Part shown: positions 1-7,664 of the stretch, piece by piece
Layout of the letters: every line of letters begins with the position of its first letter
Position numbering within the stretch: position 1 is the stretch's first letter
Assembly: GCA_905212345.1 (NCBI GenBank)
Contig: CAJMEC010000008.1
Coordinates: 1-59,510 of the forward strand
DNA: 59,510 nt
From: an uncultured Sutterella sp.
GTDB lineage: Bacteria > Pseudomonadota > Gammaproteobacteria > Burkholderiales > Burkholderiaceae_F
Reading direction: 5' to 3'
Translations under genes and position numbers: made by a program
The notes under the pieces: generated by a model
Told to the model about the DNA's origin: nothing
Databases searched by the model: none
Seen by the model: the letters and a program-made list of their open reading frames with translations, nothing else

Positions 1-124
1 ACCTTCTCTGATTGCCCCGCGTGCGTTGTGGGATTAATTTGCCTTCATACTCCCAGCGTCTGAGGGTGGAAACGGCAACGCCCAATTGTTGAGCGGCTTG
101 ACTGATGCTATACAATGTACTCAT
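1..124 (-). CDS. IS607-type element protein, MerR-like N-terminus (partial)
   Basis: The gene starts at ATG 124 and runs out of the window at base 1, so only 41 codons are visible. They encode a MerR-type winged helix-turn-helix start with the pattern SISQAAQQLGV, then STLRRWEYEGKL and a RTRGNQRR tail. This arrangement (an HTH reading 'LRRWE..GKL.P.RT..G..RR') is typical of the N-terminus of IS607-family serine transposases and their orphan regulators. The catalytic serine recombinase domain would lie outside the window. The gene sits directly beside a truncated dipeptidase gene, which fits a mobile element. A stand-alone MerR/excisionase-like regulator cannot be excluded from this fragment. 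Confidence 0.6.
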   Translation of the reverse strand, partial: MSTLYSISQAAQQLGVAVSTLRRWEYEGKLIPQRTRGNQRR

Positions 125-176
125 TTTAATTAATATAAAGTAAGTTTGAGTAATTATAGTATAACTGTTTCTAGCC
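1..176 (-). mobile_element. End of an IS607-like element
   Basis: The visible transposase start (124) and about 50 bases upstream of it appear to be foreign to the neighbouring dipeptidase gene. That gene's homology stops at about 175-177, where the leftward strand reads GGG. IS607-family elements are known to insert at GG dinucleotides without target duplication, so this is the likely junction. The other end of the element is outside the window, so its boundary is inferred from one side only. Confidence 0.45.
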
Positions 177-392
177 CTTGTAATCTTGTGTGCGATACAT
201 CCCTTTTTGGTTCTTTTTGGCGGGATGGATCACCATGTGTTGAGCTTTCAGAGCATCGCTGTCGGCGTTACGGCCAACGAAGAAAGAACCGTCTGCAGTT
301 GCTTCAGGGCCGACCAAAACAGTCGTGCAAGCCAAGCTCATGGTTGAGAATGCGGCCAAAACAGAGGCCACCAAGGTTGCTTTTTTGAACAT
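171..392 (-). pseudogene. Truncated C69-family dipeptidase
   Basis: Only 73 codons remain. There is a signal peptide (MFKKATL start, hydrophobic core, cleavage after SLA), then a mature N-terminus CTTVLVG and the family pattern ATADGS..FVGRNAD. In C69 dipeptidases the exposed N-terminal Cys (here residue 22) is the nucleophile, and full proteins are several hundred residues long, so most of the catalytic domain is missing. A good ribosome binding site (GAGGAG) precedes ATG 392. The reading frame ends at TAG 171, just where sequence resembling an IS607-type element begins, so the break looks like an insertion or deletion. The remnant could still be secreted but should be inactive. Confidence 0.65.
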
Positions 393-414
393 GAAAAACT
401 CCTCATTATGTTCA

Positions 415-430
415 GCCGGATTTATCCGGC
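415..430. promoter_or_regulatory. Short inverted repeat in the tkt/dipeptidase intergenic region
   Basis: Seven-base arms GCCGGAT and ATCCGGC are separated by TT. The repeat lies just upstream of the dipeptidase ribosome binding site and about 250 bases before tkt. It could be an operator or a small hairpin in the dipeptidase leader. The rest of 393-678 is AT-rich. It should hold divergent promoters, but I see no convincing -35/-10 pair there. Confidence 0.25.
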
Positions 431-678
431 AGCCGGAACATACCCGGCCGCGAGAAATACTACGCCAAACTACTTAGAAGCTCCATGAAAACGCCTAGGG
501 TTATTTCCTTATTGTCAAAGTTTGAAAAGTGGTGGTCACTCTAAATTATTCGGTCAAAAAGTTTTGCGCCTTAAACCGAATTACGCCCACAATTTCAGTA
601 CAATCTCATTATTTAAGTCGGATGAAAATGGTTTCGTCTGATGTGTGATTTTCTCCTTTTAAATTGGTTAGAAACACT

Positions 679-2703
679 ATGACTTGTTGTGTCACTCCTC
701 AGTTGATGGCTAATGCTGTCCGTGCCTTGGCCATGGATGCCGTGCAAAAGGCGAAATCCGGTCACCCCGGTATGCCGATGGGTATGGCCGATATCGCAAT
801 TGCCTTGTGGACGAAGCATTTGCGCCACAATCCCACTGATCCGAAGTGGATTGGCCGTGATCGCTTCATTTTGAGTAATGGTCATGGCTCGATGTTGCAA
901 TATGCACTTTTGCACTTGACGGGTTACGATCTGACAATCGATGATTTAAAGGCGTTCCGTCAGTGGCACAGCAAGACGCCGGGGCACCCGGAAGTGGATG
1001 TAACGCCCGGTGTGGAAACCACCACAGGTCCCTTGGGACAAGGCATCGGTAACGCAGTGGGTATGGCTTTGGCCGAAAAAATGCTCGCGGCCGAATTTAA
1101 CCGTCCGGGTTTTAATGTTATTGATAACTATACGTACTGCTTCTTAGGTGACGGCTGTCTTATGGAAGGCATCAGCCATGAAGTGTGTTCATTGGCAGGC
1201 ACCTGGAAACTCAACAAGTTGATTGTGATTTACGACGACAATGGAATTTCCATTGACGGTAAAGTAATCAACTGGTTCTCGGACAACACGCGTGAGCGTT
1301 TTGAATCGTACGGTTGGAACGTGATTGGTCCGGTTGATGGCCACGACATCGATGAGATGGATCGCGCGATTGCAAAGGCCAAGCAAAGTCAAGATAAGCC
1401 TACGCTTATTATCGCCCGTACGGTCATCGGTAAGGGCTCTCCCAACCGCCAAGGCACAAGTAAAGTTCACGGAGAAGCATTAGGTGAAGAAGAGCTCAAA
1501 CTCACTCGTGAAGCGCTTGGTTGGAAATGGGATCCGTTTGTCATTCCGCAAGAAATTTACGATGCGATGAACGCACGTGAAAAGGGTGAAAAGCTTGAAG
1601 CTGAGTACAACGAGATGTGGGCTCGTTATAACCAAGAATATCCTCAACTCTGTAAAGAGCTTTCCCGCCGTCTGAAGGGCGATCTGCCTGAAGATTTTGA
1701 AGCCGTCATGCAGCAAGCCATTGAGAAGGCTGCGGCGGCTCAGGAAACCGTGGCAACCCGTAAAGCAAGTCAAAAAGCGCTGAACGCTTTTGCTCCGCAT
1801 CTGCCCGAATTGCTTGGCGGTTCTGCTGATTTGACGGGTTCTAACCTGACCAATTGGACCGGTGTTGAAGCCATGAGACCGGACACCTATTTGGGCCGTC
1901 ACATTAATTACGGTGTGCGTGAATTCGGTATGTCTGCGATTCAAAATGGCATCGCCTTGTATCACGGATTTGTGCCTTTCAGCGCCACGTTCCTGACGTT
2001 CTCTGATTATTCGAGAAATGCTATTCGCATGGCCGCGCTAATGAAGCAGCGCTCCATCTTTGTTTTCACTCATGATTCCATCGGTTTGGGTGAAGACGGC
2101 CCGACGCACCAGTCTGTAGAACACATTCCGAGTTTGCGTCTTATCCCGAATTTAAATGTGTGGCGCCCGTGTGACACGGTTGAAGCATTGGTGGCCTGGC
2201 AAAGCGCCATTGAATCCCGCCATACGCCGTCAATCATCATTGGTTCGCGTCAAAATATTGAATTCATCGCCCGTGATCCGCAAGAGGTCGTGCGTGACGC
2301 TAAAGAAGCTCTTAAAGCCGGTGCCTACGTCATGAAAGAGTCGGGTAAAGGCGCCGATGGGGTCGACTGCGTTCTCATTGCCACGGGCTCAGAAGTGCCC
2401 TTGGCGGTGAAGGCTCGCGAAGCTTTGGAAGAAAAAGGCATCGGTACACGAGTGGTGTCCATGCCCTGCACGGAACTTTTCGATAAACTGTCTTCAGAAG
2501 AAAAGCGTGCGATTTTAACGGATGCGCCCAAAGTTGCCATTGAAGCATCGGTGACCGGTTTGTGGTACAAGTACGTTAAAAACGGTGAAGTGGTCGGCAT
2601 CGATACGTTCGGTGAATCGGCTCCTGCCGGTGTGCTTTGGGAAAAATTCGGCTTTACCGTGGATCGCGTGGTGGAAGCCGCTATGAAAGCCATTAATCAT
2701 TAA
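679..2703 (+). CDS. tkt: Transketolase
   Basis: Thiamine-diphosphate enzyme of the pentose phosphate pathway that moves two-carbon ketol units between sugar phosphates in the cytoplasm. The 674-residue protein has the family length. It opens with the conserved stretch RALAMDAVQKAKSGHPGMPMG. The ThDP-binding GDGCLMEGISHE segment with its downstream asparagine is present, and the pyrimidine-binding domain shows FTHDSIGLGEDGPTHQ. ATG 679 was chosen over an in-frame TTG at 664 because it aligns with the usual N-terminus, although no strong ribosome binding site is visible. gap follows 23 bases downstream on the same strand, so the two are probably cotranscribed as a central carbon operon. Confidence 0.95.
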   Translation: MTCCVTPQLMANAVRALAMDAVQKAKSGHPGMPMGMADIAIALWTKHLRHNPTDPKWIGRDRFILSNGHGSMLQYALLHLTGYDLTIDDLKAFRQWHSKTPGHPEVDVTPGVETTTGPLGQGIGNAVGMALAEKMLAAEFNRPGFNVIDNYTYCFLGDGCLMEGISHEVCSLAGTWKLNKLIVIYDDNGISIDGKVINWFSDNTRERFESYGWNVIGPVDGHDIDEMDRAIAKAKQSQDKPTLIIARTVIGKGSPNRQGTSKVHGEALGEEELKLTREALGWKWDPFVIPQEIYDAMNAREKGEKLEAEYNEMWARYNQEYPQLCKELSRRLKGDLPEDFEAVMQQAIEKAAAAQETVATRKASQKALNAFAPHLPELLGGSADLTGSNLTNWTGVEAMRPDTYLGRHINYGVREFGMSAIQNGIALYHGFVPFSATFLTFSDYSRNAIRMAALMKQRSIFVFTHDSIGLGEDGPTHQSVEHIPSLRLIPNLNVWRPCDTVEALVAWQSAIESRHTPSIIIGSRQNIEFIARDPQEVVRDAKEALKAGAYVMKESGKGADGVDCVLIATGSEVPLAVKAREALEEKGIGTRVVSMPCTELFDKLSSEEKRAILTDAPKVAIEASVTGLWYKYVKNGEVVGIDTFGESAPAGVLWEKFGFTVDRVVEAAMKAINH

Positions 2704-2726
2704 TTACTAAAGAGGGGATTTTCAAA

Positions 2727-3755
2727 ATGACCATTAAAGTTGCCATTACGGGTTTTGGCCGCATCGGTCGTAACGTGTTGCGCGCCCACTATGAATTGGG
2801 CAAAAAGCACGATATCGAAATCGTGGCCATTAACGCCATGGGTGACATCAAGACCAATGCTCATTTGTTGCGTCATGACACGGTTCACGGACACTTCAAC
2901 CACGAAGTGAAGGTTGAGGAAGTTTCTGATACGGAAAAATACCTGATTGTTGATGGCGACCGCATGCGCGTGTTCTGCGACCGCGATCCCCGCAATCTGC
3001 CCTGGAAAGAATTGGGCGTGGACGTTGTGCTCGAATGCACGGGCGCATTCCGTACCAAGGAAAAATGCTTGGCCCACTTGGAAGGCGGCGCTAAGAAAGT
3101 GTTGATTTCCGCTCCGGGTAAGGGCGTGGACGCTACGGTGGTCTACGGTGTTAACCAAGACGTCTTGACCAAAGATATGACCGTGGTTTCCAATGCTTCC
3201 TGCACGACAAACTGCTTGGCCCCGGTTGTCAATGCTTTGCATAAGGCTATCGGTGTTGAACGCGGCTTGATGACGACGATTCACGCTTACACCAATGACC
3301 AAACCTTAACGGACGTTTATCACAAGGATCTGCGTCGTGCTCGTTCCGCCACGCACTCCATGATCCCGACCAAGACGGGCGCGGCTGCTGCCGTGGGTCT
3401 TGTGTTGCCGGACTTAAACGGCAAGCTTGACGGTTTTGCCGTGCGTGTTCCGACGATCAACGTCTCGTTTGTGGACTTGACCTTTGAAGCCAAGCGTGAT
3501 GTGACGGTTGAAGAAATCAATGCGGTGATGAAGGCTGCTTCTGAATTGCCTGAAAACAAAGGCATTTTGGGCTACAACGATGAACCGCTCGTTTCCATCG
3601 ACTTCAATCACGATGCGCACTCTTCTATCTTTGACGCCACGTTGACGAAGGTCTCTGGTACGCGTTTGGTGAAGGTGACGGCTTGGTACGATAACGAATG
3701 GGGCTTCTCTTGCCGTATGCTCGATACGGCTTGCGCCATGATGGCCGCCCAATAA
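2727..3755 (+). CDS. gap: Type I glyceraldehyde-3-phosphate dehydrogenase
   Basis: Converts glyceraldehyde 3-phosphate to 1,3-bisphosphoglycerate with NAD+, in glycolysis and gluconeogenesis. The 342-residue protein starts with the Rossmann motif GFGRIGRNVLRA. The active-site segment SNASCTTNCLAP carries the catalytic Cys, followed by the phosphate-binding THS and TGAAAAVG region, and a YDNEWGFSCRM tail. An AAAGAGGGG ribosome binding site precedes the ATG. The gene lies after tkt and is ended by a strong hairpin terminator. Confidence 0.96.
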   Translation: MTIKVAITGFGRIGRNVLRAHYELGKKHDIEIVAINAMGDIKTNAHLLRHDTVHGHFNHEVKVEEVSDTEKYLIVDGDRMRVFCDRDPRNLPWKELGVDVVLECTGAFRTKEKCLAHLEGGAKKVLISAPGKGVDATVVYGVNQDVLTKDMTVVSNASCTTNCLAPVVNALHKAIGVERGLMTTIHAYTNDQTLTDVYHKDLRRARSATHSMIPTKTGAAAAVGLVLPDLNGKLDGFAVRVPTINVSFVDLTFEAKRDVTVEEINAVMKAASELPENKGILGYNDEPLVSIDFNHDAHSSIFDATLTKVSGTRLVKVTAWYDNEWGFSCRMLDTACAMMAAQ

Positions 3756-3780
3756 TTCGTTTCTGAACTGAACGAAAAAG

Positions 3781-3812
3781 GAGCGCTCTCAAAAGTGGAG
3801 CGCTCTTTTTTT
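3781..3812 (+). terminator. Bidirectional intrinsic terminator after gap
   Basis: Two copies of GAGCGCTC (3781-3788 and 3798-3805) form a GC-rich stem, followed by seven Ts. On the other strand the stem is followed by CTCCTTTTT, so it can also end transcription of the convergent NCS2 permease gene. Confidence 0.9.
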
Positions 3813-5122
3813 CAGCGCATCGTGAAATTGATGCCAAAAGCCAAGGCAACAAGAATTGTCACAATGTTGAGATCTTTGGTTTGATTCGTCAGTAGCTTGA
3901 GAAACACGTAACTGATAAAGCCCAATCCGAAACCGGTTGCCACATTAAACGTTAAAGGCATAGTGATGATTGTCAGGAAAGCTGGCATACCGGTTGAGAA
4001 GTCTTTGAAATTAATGTGAACAACGGATTGCATCATTAATCCACCAACCACAATGAGCGCTGAAGCGGTGGCGTAAGCCGGAACAACCGTCACAAAAGGC
4101 AAAGCAAAGAGACAGAGTAAAAACAGGATTGCGCTGACAATAGGGACAATGCCAGTGCGTCCGCCTTCGGCGATTGCCGCAGCACTTTCAATATAGCTTG
4201 TACAGGTGGGTGTGCCGATGACACCTGAGGCCATGGTTGCAACGGAATCCGAAAAAAGCGCCTTTTCCAAGCCTTCAATGTGTCCGGTTTTGTGATCGAG
4301 CATATTGGCGCGAATGGATAGACCAATTAAGGTTCCCATGTTGTCAAATAGATCCACCATCGTCAGCGTGAAAACAATGGTCACAATGCCATAAGCAAAA
4401 ACAGAATTGAAATCCAATTCAAAGAAGGTTTCGCAGGGTGTCAATGAGGAGGGAGTGCTTAGTGTTGACAGATCAGGAAGCGGCGAGACACCCAAGAGTA
4501 ATCCCAAGACAGTGACGGCCAAGATGCCGATAATCATGGCTCCTTTAATCCGTCGAACCATTAATGCGCTGATTAAAAGGACGCCTAAGGCAGCCAAAAG
4601 CGGTTCAGCCTTGCGCAAGTTTCCCAGAGCAACAAAAGTGGAGGGATCGGCCACAATCAGTCCGGCGTTCTTCAAACCAATAAACGAAATAAAGCAACCT
4701 AAACCGACAACAATGGCGTGCTTAATATCGGTTGGCACCGCGTCAATGATCAGTTGACGGATTTTAGTGACCGTCAACAAGAAAAAAATGACGCCAGAAA
4801 TAAAGACGGCTGCCAAAGCGGTTTGCCAGGATAGCCCCATCGGTCCGCAAACGTAATAAGAGAAAAAGGCGCAAATGCCAAGTCCCGGTGCAACGATAAC
4901 CGGAAAATTAGCCACTAATCCCATTAAGAGACTGGCAAACGCCGTGGCCCAAATAACAGCAATCGTCGCAGCCTGCAAATTCATGCCGGCATCGGCCAAC
5001 ATGGCAGGAATCACGAGCACGACGTAGCAAACGGTGACAAAACCAGTGAAGCCTGCCATCAGTTCTCGGCGCCAGTTTGTATTTTTTTCTTCGAACTTGA
5101 AAAATTGAGCAAGAAACTGCAT
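3812..5122 (-). CDS. NCS2-family purine (guanine/hypoxanthine) permease
   Basis: Integral membrane nucleobase importer of the AzgA/GhxP branch. The 436-residue protein has about 12-14 hydrophobic segments. It shows branch-typical motifs: FVTVCYVVLVIP near the start, ANFPVIVAPGLG, the TMVDLFDNMGTLIG segment around residue 260, and GTPTCTSYIESAAAIAEGGRTG near residue 305. These point to adenine/guanine/hypoxanthine rather than xanthine or uracil. The gene follows the leftward M20 hydrolase, with a hairpin in the gap. It may be a separate unit or the tail of that operon. Confidence 0.88.
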   Translation of the reverse strand: MQFLAQFFKFEEKNTNWRRELMAGFTGFVTVCYVVLVIPAMLADAGMNLQAATIAVIWATAFASLLMGLVANFPVIVAPGLGICAFFSYYVCGPMGLSWQTALAAVFISGVIFFLLTVTKIRQLIIDAVPTDIKHAIVVGLGCFISFIGLKNAGLIVADPSTFVALGNLRKAEPLLAALGVLLISALMVRRIKGAMIIGILAVTVLGLLLGVSPLPDLSTLSTPSSLTPCETFFELDFNSVFAYGIVTIVFTLTMVDLFDNMGTLIGLSIRANMLDHKTGHIEGLEKALFSDSVATMASGVIGTPTCTSYIESAAAIAEGGRTGIVPIVSAILFLLCLFALPFVTVVPAYATASALIVVGGLMMQSVVHINFKDFSTGMPAFLTIITMPLTFNVATGFGLGFISYVFLKLLTNQTKDLNIVTILVALAFGINFTMR

Positions 5123-5143
5123 CCCAGTATTCCAGAAGAGAGT

Positions 5144-5169
5144 GGCCTCAGGGATCGAGTCCTGAGGCC
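5144..5169 (-). terminator. Intergenic hairpin between M20 hydrolase and NCS2 permease
   Basis: Arms GGCCTCAGG (5144-5152) and CCTGAGGCC (5161-5169) form a perfect 9-bp stem with an 8-base loop, 8 bases after the hydrolase stop. The tract after it on the leftward strand (ACTCTCTTCT) is only moderately T-rich, so termination may be partial. Confidence 0.5.
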
Positions 5170-5177
5170 TATTATGA

Positions 5178-6467
5178 TTATTGGGCGGAATCAGAATTTA
5201 AGCGTTCCAGCATGCGGACAAAGATTTCAAAACCTTCGGGCATACTTTCTGTGTCTTGAATTTCAAAGTCACCTCTGTGGTGGCCGTGGTGGTTGCAGCC
5301 ATAGTAAAAAAAGGTGGCTTGACCGCCGTGTTTTTGAACCGTCTTCATCAGCAACGAGCAGTCTTCGCTGCCGGTGCAAGAGTTGATATCAAAGACTTTC
5401 TTAACAGTGGGGATTTTTTTCGCCTCTTCTTCAAGCATATCCGATAGGGCGGAGTCTGAGTGGATATCGGTAGGCATGCCCATCACGTCAATTTTGTACT
5501 TTACGCCGTAGCTTTCAGCCGAACCACGAATCATGCGTTCAGCCGTTTCTTGCATATAACGATTGATTTCATCGTTTTTGCCGCGAACTTCCAATTCCAT
5601 TTTGGCGTGAACCGGTACGACATTTCGTCCTTCGCCGGCTGAAATAGTGCCGATGTTGACACTGGTGTCACCTTTTCCGTGACGGGCGATGCCCATGATT
5701 TGTATAGCGGCTGAGCAAGCGGCCATCAAAGCGTTGCGCCCCAATTCGGCGGCAGCTCCCGCGTGAGCCGGGACACCGGTGAAAGTAACATTCATTTTGG
5801 TGGTGGCAAGGAAACCATTGCGAATGACCGCTACTTCGTGCAATTTGGCATCCACACCGATGTGACCGCCAACCAAATAATCGACGTCATCTAAATTCTT
5901 GGAGTAAGCGATGCCGGCAGCCCCTTTAGTGCCTTCTTCTGCCGGTTGGAAAATTAATTTGATGGTTCCTTTGAGCTCTTTGGCATTGTCATGAATCCAA
6001 TGGGCAACAGCTAGACCCATGGCCGCATGGGCATCGTGTCCGCAGGCGTGCATGAGACCGCAGCATTCACTGTCAAAGCCTTCACGATTCGCTTCATTGG
6101 AGGCATCATGATTTTCTTCAACATTGACGCAGTCAATATCAAATCGTAAAGCAGTAACAGGCCCCGGTTTACCGGTTTCCCAGACAGCCATGCAGCCTGT
6201 GTAACCTTCGAGTTCTTTCAGAAGTGCAGGATCCATGCCAAGCTTTAAAGAGCGTTGCATTGCTTCTTCAATGACTTTTTCTTCACGGCCCAAAGCGTGC
6301 TCGGTGTCAAACAAAGCTTTGCCGAGAATTGTCTTAAAGCCTAATTCGCGAACGCGTTTGACAATGGTTTGAGTGGTGAGAAATTCTGTCCAGGCAATTT
6401 CAGGATGGTGATGGAGATGGCGTCTTGTCTCAATCATCTCCGGGATATAGGCAGCTAAATGTAGCAT
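5178..6467 (-). CDS. M20-family metallo-amidohydrolase (AbgA/aminoacylase type), paralog 1
   Basis: Two-metal amidohydrolase of peptidase family M20 (M20D-like), which hydrolyses N-acyl amino acids or aminobenzoyl-glutamate-type amides in the cytoplasm. The 429-residue protein shows MHACGHDAHAAM (Cys142, His144), the catalytic pair in QPAEEGTKG (Glu177/178), His202 in GGHIG, the lid domain motif PAHAGAAAELGRNAL, and a C-terminal HHGHHRGDF with the last metal histidine. A good ribosome binding site (GGAGG) precedes the ATG. A second M20 gene at 9050-10333 has the same residue numbering for these ligands, so the two are paralogs on either side of one divergent promoter region. The substrate is not determined by the sequence. 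Confidence 0.85.
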   Translation of the reverse strand: MLHLAAYIPEMIETRRHLHHHPEIAWTEFLTTQTIVKRVRELGFKTILGKALFDTEHALGREEKVIEEAMQRSLKLGMDPALLKELEGYTGCMAVWETGKPGPVTALRFDIDCVNVEENHDASNEANREGFDSECCGLMHACGHDAHAAMGLAVAHWIHDNAKELKGTIKLIFQPAEEGTKGAAGIAYSKNLDDVDYLVGGHIGVDAKLHEVAVIRNGFLATTKMNVTFTGVPAHAGAAAELGRNALMAACSAAIQIMGIARHGKGDTSVNIGTISAGEGRNVVPVHAKMELEVRGKNDEINRYMQETAERMIRGSAESYGVKYKIDVMGMPTDIHSDSALSDMLEEEAKKIPTVKKVFDINSCTGSEDCSLLMKTVQKHGGQATFFYYGCNHHGHHRGDFEIQDTESMPEGFEIFVRMLERLNSDSAQ

Positions 6468-6490
6468 GAAGAGTTTCCTCCGTGAGAGTA

Positions 6491-6523
6491 TCTGCGATCA
6501 TTGTAGTCAAAAATGATCGCAGA
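6491..6523. promoter_or_regulatory. Perfect 12-bp inverted repeat in the M20 leader
   Basis: Arms TCTGCGATCATT (6491-6502) and AATGATCGCAGA (6512-6523) match perfectly around a 9-base loop. It lies between the EamA gene stop (6550) and the M20 start (6467), ending about 24 bases before the start codon. On the leftward strand no T-tract follows, so it is less like a classical terminator and more like an operator, an mRNA-stabilising hairpin or a partial attenuator. Confidence 0.45.
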
Positions 6524-6549
6524 CTTCTCAAAAAGAAAAACTCTATTCG

Positions 6550-7461
6550 TTAGGAGGCCGTGTTTTGTTTTTGTTCTGATCGTAAAACCAGAGCCAGACC
6601 GGCAAGAATGGCCAGCAATCCCAACGTGGCCCAGGGGTTAACATTTTCACCCACAACGACGATGGCTAGGACAAAGGCGGTCACGGGTTCCAAAAGTCCC
6701 AGAGCCACACAGGTTGAAACCCGGGTGGTTTTAAGCGCTGTTCCGTAAAGCAGATAGGCAAAACCTGTTACGACAACACCCAAATAAAAAACAATGAGGA
6801 TGTCTTCAAAGATAATTTCAGGCGTTTGAGAAAAGATCCAGGCAGCCAACAAAGCGATGACAGCGGCCACGGTAAATGAGTGAGTTGAGGCTCTCAATGG
6901 GGTAGTGATTCGAACCAATTCTTTAGCAAGTAAAGAGTAGCTTGAGTAAAAGAAGCCGGCTGTGAGGCAAATACCCAAACCAAAGGCACTAACTTCAATA
7001 TTTTCAGCTTGCGAAACGGCCATCCAAATGCCGCCCGCAATGGCGACGGCGACACCGGTAAGCCACAAAGAGTCGGGCGCTTTGCGTTTAATCACGGCTT
7101 CTAGGATGCCGGCCCAGACAGGGGCGGAGGCGATGATTGTGCAAGAGCCGAGCGCAACGCCGGCAATTTTGACGCCACTAAAAAATAAGAGATTAAACAT
7201 GGCCATGCAGCAACCTGCGGCAATCACTTTTAAAAGGTAGTGATCTTCACCTTTAGCAGAAGCGTTTGATGGTTGTAATTGACGTTGGCTGACCGCGAGC
7301 ATGGGGTAGAAAAAAAGGCAGGCGCACACCAGGCGCAACGCTCCCACCCATAGGGGTGAAAGTGAGGGACTCGTGATAAATGTTTGGGCGGTGCCGGCCG
7401 TTCCCCACAGGACTGCGGCAAAGGCTGCCAGAATAAAACCTGGAAAAACAAACTTCATCAT
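6550..7461 (-). CDS. EamA/DMT-family transporter
   Basis: Ten-helix drug/metabolite-superfamily membrane transporter; many members export amino acids or other metabolites. The protein is about 303 residues, with two internally repeated EamA halves. The first has LWGTAGTAQTF and the second has GLLEPVTAFVLAIVVVGE, the typical end-of-repeat signature. I start it at ATG 7461 (the adjacent ATG 7458 is equally possible), because the in-frame TTG 24 bases upstream has no ribosome binding site. A promoter with a perfect TATAAT lies 36 bases upstream, covered by a palindrome. The M20 hydrolase gene follows 82 bases downstream, which suggests export of a hydrolysis product or a related compound. Confidence 0.82.
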   Translation of the reverse strand: MMKFVFPGFILAAFAAVLWGTAGTAQTFITSPSLSPLWVGALRLVCACLFFYPMLAVSQRQLQPSNASAKGEDHYLLKVIAAGCCMAMFNLLFFSGVKIAGVALGSCTIIASAPVWAGILEAVIKRKAPDSLWLTGVAVAIAGGIWMAVSQAENIEVSAFGLGICLTAGFFYSSYSLLAKELVRITTPLRASTHSFTVAAVIALLAAWIFSQTPEIIFEDILIVFYLGVVVTGFAYLLYGTALKTTRVSTCVALGLLEPVTAFVLAIVVVGENVNPWATLGLLAILAGLALVLRSEQKQNTAS

Positions 7462-7496
7462 GAAAAAAGTAATACTGAAAATCAAGTAATAACAAA

Positions 7497-7525
7497 ATTA
7501 TAACCAAATATCTTCACATGAAGAT
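7497..7525 (-). promoter_or_regulatory. Leftward sigma70-like promoter for EamA-M20
   Basis: On the minus strand a perfect -10 TATAAT (7502-7497) lies 17 bases from a weak -35 ATCTTC (7525-7520). The -35 and spacer coincide with the TATCTTC/GAAGATA palindrome, so a bound repressor would block this promoter. Confidence 0.55.
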
Positions 7526-7544
7526 ACTTTTTAAGAAGATATTT
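7506..7544. promoter_or_regulatory. Candidate MarR-family operator (three half-sites)
   Basis: TATCTTC (7509-7515), four bases, then GAAGATA (7520-7526) form an 18-base palindrome. A third half-site lies in GAAGATATTT (7535-7544), which is also a perfect 10-base inverted match to AAATATCTTC at 7506-7515. ATCTT/AAGAT palindromes of this size are common for MarR proteins, and a MarR gene ends the rightward operon at 10869. It overlaps the leftward promoter and sits about 35 bases upstream of the rightward -35. Confidence 0.6.
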
Positions 7545-7579
7545 GATCTTTAAGAATGGCCTTTCGGTGTATTTATCTA

Positions 7580-7608
7580 TTGCCCGAGTGGTGGAAGTTG
7601 CGTATAGT
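7580..7608 (+). promoter_or_regulatory. Rightward promoter for the dcuC-like operon
   Basis: TTGCCC (7580-7585), a 17-base spacer and TATAGT (7603-7608) form a good sigma70-type promoter about 57 bases upstream of the start codon. Confidence 0.55.
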
Positions 7609-7664
7609 GACCTCGGTCTCTTTTTTAAATCAAAAAGCTTATTTTTCTCTTGTAAGGATAGGTA

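Noticed and set aside
2700..3302. Long leftward frame opposite gap
   Set aside because: It mirrors the strongly conserved GAPDH gene, has no family match and no ribosome binding site, so it is a codon-bias shadow.
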